Positions 60,711 to 64,000 of a DNA stretch of 64,000 nucleotides are shown here, piece after piece. Under the pieces are notes generated by a model. That model made no database searches, was not told where the DNA came from, and saw only the letters and a list, made by a program, of their open reading frames with translations. The first letter of the stretch is position 1, and each line of letters begins with the position of its first letter. The translations under genes were made by a program, and so were the position numbers. The stretch is from Natrinema sp. CBA1119 (GTDB lineage: Archaea > Halobacteriota > Halobacteria > Halobacteriales > Natrialbaceae): positions 2,790,001 through 2,854,000 of the forward strand of contig NZ_PDBS01000001.1 in assembly GCF_002572525.1 (NCBI RefSeq). The letters run 5' to 3'.

Positions 60711-60886
60711 AGTTCGTACTGCTCGGTGTGCTCAAGAAAGAACTGGCGTTCCTCCGACGGGAGGTCTGCGAACCGGAGCACGTTCTCGCACTCGAGTCCC
60801 GGACACTTCATGACGCGGTTCGACTCGAGTTCGTTCGCCGAGACGACGGTCCCGCATTCTGTACAGATGTGCGTGATGATGCGCAT
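60707..60886 (-). CDS. Small zinc-ribbon protein in the rhamnose operon (59 aa)
   Basis: The frame from ATG 60886 to TAG 60707 encodes MRIITHICTECGTVVSANEL, then MKCPGLECENVLRFADLP, ending HTEQYEL. Cysteine pairs CTEC and CPGLEC could bind one zinc. It lies 2 bp after the rmlA stop, so it is translationally linked, and its own end overlaps the rmlD 3' end by 4 bp. No function is recognised; linkage suggests a role with or near the rhamnose pathway. Confidence 0.65.
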   Translation of the reverse strand: MRIITHICTECGTVVSANELESNRVMKCPGLECENVLRFADLPSEERQFFLEHTEQYEL

Positions 60887-60888
60887 GG

Positions 60889-61962
60889 TTAGAGTTTGAG
60901 TTGTGAGTTCTCACCGACGACGAGTCGGCGACCCTCCGGAAGTTCGTCCTCCGCCCGGCCGATATTTGCGCCGCGACCGAGAAGACTGTCCATGATCTTG
61001 CCGCTCGTCTCGATCGTGGACTCTCCGATGACGACGCTGTTCTCGATGTGAACGCCCTCGAGCGTCGAGTCCGGTCCGATGGACGTATACGGACCAACAT
61101 ACGTGCCGGACTTGATCGCTGTGTTCTCGGCAATGGAAACCGGGCCGCGGACGACCGCGCCGTCTTCGATCGTCGCCGTTTCGTGGAGATTGACCCGACC
61201 CTCGACAGTAGCGTTGGGTTCGACACGGCCGTTTCGCTCTAGGTGGTCGTCCTCTAGTACTAGGCGATTGGCCTCGAGGATATCCTCGGGTTTACCCGTG
61301 TCCTTCCACCAACCTTGAACAACGTGGGAGTCGATCGCGTGGCCGTCCTCGAGCAGCGTCTGGATCGCGTCCGTGATCTCGAGTTCGCCCCGCCAGGAGG
61401 GCTCGAGGCGCTCGATCACGTCGAAGACCGCGTTCGAGAAGACGTAGATCCCGATGAGCGCGAGGTTCGTCGGCGGGTCGTCGGGCTTTTCGATGAGCTG
61501 CGTGACGCTGCCATCGTCGTCGATGTCGGCAATCCCGAACTGCTGGGGGGTGTCGACCTCCTGTAGCGCGATCCCCGCCCCGTAGTTGCCGCGCTCGAAG
61601 CTTTCGACGAGCTCTTCGATTCCCTGCTTGAGGATGTTGTCCCCGAGGTACATCACGAAGTCGTCGTCACCGACGAAGTCTCGGGCGCAGCCGGCTGCGT
61701 GGGCCAGTCCGAGCGGGTTCCCCTGGACGATGTACGTAATCCCGACGCCGTAGTCGCTGCCGTCACCGAGCAGTTCCTGTATCTCCTCACGGCCCTTGTG
61801 GCCGAGGACGACGCCGATTTCCGTAACGCCCGCTTCCTTCAGGTCCTCGATCGCGTACTCGAGGACCGGTTTGTTCGCGACCGGGACGAGCTGCTTCGGA
61901 CCGGTGTGGGTGATCGGTCGGAGTCTCGATCCCGTCCCGCCTAATAGAAGAACACCTTTCAT
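60889..61962 (-). CDS. rmlA: Glucose-1-phosphate thymidylyltransferase (long RmlA type)
   Basis: The 357-residue protein has the nucleotidyltransferase core (GVLLLGGTGSRLRPITHTGP, GPKQLVPVANKPVLEYAIED, MYLGDNI, EKPDDPPTNLALIGIYVF, GWWKDTGKPEDI) plus a C-terminal left-handed beta-helix (about 245-355). This is the long RmlA subfamily common in archaea. It makes dTDP-glucose from dTTP and glucose 1-phosphate. It lies 3 bp after rmlC and 2 bp before the zinc-ribbon gene, forming an operon. Confidence 0.92.
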   Translation of the reverse strand: MKGVLLLGGTGSRLRPITHTGPKQLVPVANKPVLEYAIEDLKEAGVTEIGVVLGHKGREEIQELLGDGSDYGVGITYIVQGNPLGLAHAAGCARDFVGDDDFVMYLGDNILKQGIEELVESFERGNYGAGIALQEVDTPQQFGIADIDDDGSVTQLIEKPDDPPTNLALIGIYVFSNAVFDVIERLEPSWRGELEITDAIQTLLEDGHAIDSHVVQGWWKDTGKPEDILEANRLVLEDDHLERNGRVEPNATVEGRVNLHETATIEDGAVVRGPVSIAENTAIKSGTYVGPYTSIGPDSTLEGVHIENSVVIGESTIETSGKIMDSLLGRGANIGRAEDELPEGRRLVVGENSQLKL

Positions 61963-61965
61963 TGG

Positions 61966-62430
61966 TTATCCGCTCGGTTCTTCGTCCCAGTCTAAAGGTA
62001 TTTTGTCCGTGTCGTAGGGGATTCGTTCCTCGTCGGGATCCTCGTAGTCGTAGAGCTTCGACGGGAAGTTGAGCAGGAACGCCGGCTCGTCGCTGATGGC
62101 CTTGAAGCCGTGCCAGCAGTCCCCCGGAATGCGGATCGCCTTCTGGTTATGTTCTCCGATGATGAAGGTGTTTAGTTCTCCTTCCGTGGGGGAGTCCTCG
62201 CGATCGTCGTAGATGCCGACCTTGATACGCCCTTTCGGGCAGATGAAATGGTCGATCTGGCCCTCGAGGTGGCGATGCCAGGCTCTGGTGATGCCGGGGT
62301 AGGTCATCGAATAGTAGGACATCTCAGGATCCGGGTCGTAGAGTTCCCAGTCCTCGCGGAAGACTTCCACGAGATGACCGCGTTCGTCGGCGTTTATTTG
62401 GAGGTCTTTGACCTCCACACCATGGATCAT
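61966..62430 (-). CDS. rmlC: dTDP-4-dehydrorhamnose 3,5-epimerase-type cupin
   Basis: The 154-residue protein starts MIHGVEVKDLQINADERGHL and contains ITRAWHRHLEGQIDHFICPK, where the histidine pattern matches the RmlC active-site strand, then IRIPGDCWHGFKAISDEPAF and LNFPSKLYDYEDPDEERIPY. It is shorter than classic RmlC (about 180) but of the same double-stranded beta-helix fold. In this gene order it supplies the missing 3,5-epimerase step. A TTATAACC box about 27 nt upstream marks a leaderless operon start. Confidence 0.88.
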   Translation of the reverse strand: MIHGVEVKDLQINADERGHLVEVFREDWELYDPDPEMSYYSMTYPGITRAWHRHLEGQIDHFICPKGRIKVGIYDDREDSPTEGELNTFIIGEHNQKAIRIPGDCWHGFKAISDEPAFLLNFPSKLYDYEDPDEERIPYDTDKIPLDWDEEPSG

Positions 62431-62514
62431 ATTCGTGGTATCTACTGTCGATGGTTATAATTTTGTTGAACTAATCAAATACGAGGCACCGTCTAGTGGA
62501 GCCAGTTTTGAGAA

Positions 62515-62866
62515 ATGAGCAGGTCGTTAAGTAAATTAGTTAGAACACTTATAGATTTGCCCATCGAGAGATATGACACGGGTTTAGAAGAACCTTGGGA
62601 GACCGAGCGGACGGCGACGCCCGTTAGGCCGTTCACCGTCCGCCTCCATCAGACCGGCTGTTCGCTTTGAGACAACAATGATTCTCTCTGAATTAGGCGT
62701 TAAATGCTTTCATAGAGAGTCTGGAACGGGGGTGCCTCAGCTAGCTGACAGCGGACACGGCCCGCCTGAGGCGAAGCCGAAGCGGATTGCTGTCGACAAA
62801 ACCGCTGTCAAGATCAACGGCGAGTGGTCTTGGTTGTACGCTGTAATATACATCGAGATAAAGTGA
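62515..62866 (+). pseudogene. Decayed IS6-family (ISH-type) transposase fragment
   Basis: From ATG 62515 the frame MSRSLSKLVRTLIDLPIERY runs to FTVRLHQTGCSL, then stops at TGA 62668. The next frame (from 62672) resumes MILSELGVKCFHRESGTG and QLADSGHGPPEAKPKRIAVD, then KTAVKINGEWSWLYAVIY, ending at 62866. Together these are the N-terminal half of a haloarchaeal IS6 transposase, including the first DDE region (VDKTAVKING). An extra T in CTTTGA accounts for the frameshift. The C-terminal half and one end are missing. No intact terminal repeats were located. Confidence 0.75.
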
Positions 62867-63034
62867 TCCTCAATATCGCGTCGTTCGGTCGGCACGGTAC
62901 TGACCCGGCGGCTGTATTTCTGCATAGACTCCGGGAGAAACACGATCTCTCGGGAACCGTCGAAGTCAGTCCCAGATGAGACTCCGATTTCGGCGAACCG
63001 CACGTGTTTTATGTCGGCTGTCGGAAGGGAGAGC
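62867..63034. promoter_or_regulatory. Gap with promoter of the epimerase gene
   Basis: After the transposase remnant there is 168 bp without a gene. The GTTTTATG box at 63005-63012 lies about 27 nt before the ATG at 63035, which supports that start over the in-frame ATG at 63011. Confidence 0.5.
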
Positions 63035-64000
63035 ATGCGAATCCTCGTGACGGGAGGGGCCGGGTTTATCGGCGGCCACCTCGCCGAGTCGTTCCTCGCT
63101 GACGGCCACGACGTGACGATCCTCGACAACTTTGAACCCTTCTACGCGGAGGGGATCAAACGCCACACGCTCTCGGTCCACCGCGAGGTGGCTAACGAGG
63201 TCGACGCCGAGTACCGGTTCGTCGAGGGAGACGTTCGGGACATCGAGACCGTCCAGAAGGCCGTCGCCGACGCGGGCGTTGTGGTTCACCAGGCCGCTCA
63301 GGCGGGCGTACGTGAGAGCGTGAAGCATCCTCGAAAGGTAACCGACATCAACGTCGACGGAACCGTGAACCTCCTTGAGGCGTCGAAAGAGGCGGACGTA
63401 ATGCGGGTGATCCTCGCGAGCTCCTCGTCAGTGTACGGCAAGCCACGCTCGTTGCCCTACGAGGAGGACCATCCGACCGAGCCCGTGAGCCCTTACGGGG
63501 TGACGAAACTCACCCAAGAACACATGGCGCGGGTGTACACAGAGCTACACGGCCTGCCGACCGTCTGCCTGCGGTACTTCACAGTGTACGGTCCGCGGAT
63601 GCGCCCCAACATGGCGATCTCCAACTTCGTCTCGCGGTGTGTTAACGGGGAGTCACCGGTGATCTACGGAGACGGACAACAAACGCGCGATTTCACGTAT
63701 GTAGATGACGTGGTGGACGCCAATCGGACGCTGTTGGAGTCGGACGCAGTCGACGGCGACGTGTTGAACATCGGGAGTTCGGATAATATCTCGATCCAGA
63801 TGTTGGCTGAGACGGTGCGCGACCAGCTCGCACCCGAACTTGAGATCGTGTATGAATCTGCGCGGGAGGCTGACGCCGAGCACACCCACGCATCCGTGGA
63901 GAAGGCTGGAGAGTTGATCGGGTACGAGCCCTCGCGGACGATCGCGGAGGGCGTCGGCGAGTTCATTGAGTGGTACCAGGCAAACCGAGAGTGGTACGAA
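63035..64000 (+). CDS. NAD-dependent nucleotide-sugar epimerase (3' end cut off)
   Basis: The visible 322 residues have MRILVTGGAGFIGGHLAESF, VVHQAAQAGVRESVKHPRKV, ILASSSSVYGKPRSLPYEED, catalytic YGVTK (Tyr-x-x-x-Lys), and RYFTVYGPRMRPNMAISNFV, all typical of extended SDR UDP-sugar epimerases such as UDP-glucuronate or UDP-GlcNAc 4-epimerases. The exact sugar is not readable. The C-terminus lies beyond the right edge, but most of the family length is present. Confidence 0.88.
   Translation, partial: MRILVTGGAGFIGGHLAESFLADGHDVTILDNFEPFYAEGIKRHTLSVHREVANEVDAEYRFVEGDVRDIETVQKAVADAGVVVHQAAQAGVRESVKHPRKVTDINVDGTVNLLEASKEADVMRVILASSSSVYGKPRSLPYEEDHPTEPVSPYGVTKLTQEHMARVYTELHGLPTVCLRYFTVYGPRMRPNMAISNFVSRCVNGESPVIYGDGQQTRDFTYVDDVVDANRTLLESDAVDGDVLNIGSSDNISIQMLAETVRDQLAPELEIVYESAREADAEHTHASVEKAGELIGYEPSRTIAEGVGEFIEWYQANREWYE

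Overview
The window is a GC-rich stretch of a haloarchaeal chromosome (class Halobacteria; a Natrialbales relative such as Natrinema or Haloterrigena is my inference). The evidence is the very acidic proteins, archaeal information genes (TFB, ribosomal protein S8e, archaeal-type CoaD), diadenylate cyclase DacZ, haloarchaeal PhaRPEC-type polyhydroxyalkanoate genes, Tat-lipoprotein signals, and many start codons with a TATA-like box about 27 nt upstream (leaderless transcripts). No rRNA and no CRISPR array were seen.

Layout. 1-8.2 kb: glutaredoxin (cut by the edge), DUF389 membrane protein, DUF357 protein, a full-length TFB, small zinc-ribbon and UPF proteins, an OGG1-like DNA glycosylase, an acylphosphatase operon, cobalamin adenosyltransferase and a winged-helix regulator. 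8.3-13.7 kb: GlpA-like flavoprotein, a sulfatase-like protein, MsrA, enoyl-CoA hydratase and the riboflavin-pathway reductase. 13.9-19 kb: a phosphate block with a PPP-type phosphatase, Ppk1 and an AbrB-PhoU regulator. 19-25 kb: S8e, a PQQ-propeller Tat lipoprotein, malic enzyme, CoaD, a mini-TFB, and tRNA-Leu(UAG) with a duplicated 3' end. 25.5-31 kb: DacZ with an MscS-like channel, then nucleoside salvage (uridine phosphorylase, cytidine deaminase, a phosphohexomutase-family enzyme). 31-32 kb: a PIN/UPF0175 toxin-antitoxin pair. 32-36.8 kb: the PHA locus (MaoC/PhaJ, PhaR, PhaP, PhaE, PhaC, PhaB). 36.9-40.2 kb: a MacB/FtsX-like ABC exporter. 40.5-48.8 kb: a MoxR-DUF58-DUF4350-DUF4129 cluster with a 39-residue zinc-ribbon microprotein. 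49-50.6 kb: an acidic HTH protein and an antitoxin whose toxin has been cut to 12 codons.

50.8-64 kb is a surface-glycosylation locus: DUF1616 protein, AglJ-like glycosyltransferase, AglF-like nucleotidyltransferase, the complete dTDP-rhamnose set (RmlA, B, C, D) and a sugar epimerase running off the right edge. It is interrupted at about 53.5-57.4 kb by an AT-richer island carrying a methyltransferase-like gene and virus-tail-like genes, one of which has an in-frame amber codon. A decayed IS6-type transposase lies at 62.5-62.9 kb.

The most interesting observations are a helix-hairpin-helix tail fused to PhaC, the in-frame amber in the beta-helix tail gene, the tRNA-Leu 3' duplication (possible integration scar), inverted repeats around the phaR promoter, two divergent gene pairs that seem to share one TATA element, and several genes of 39-59 codons, most with paired cysteines. 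I found no wholly new multi-gene system that the sequence alone can establish.
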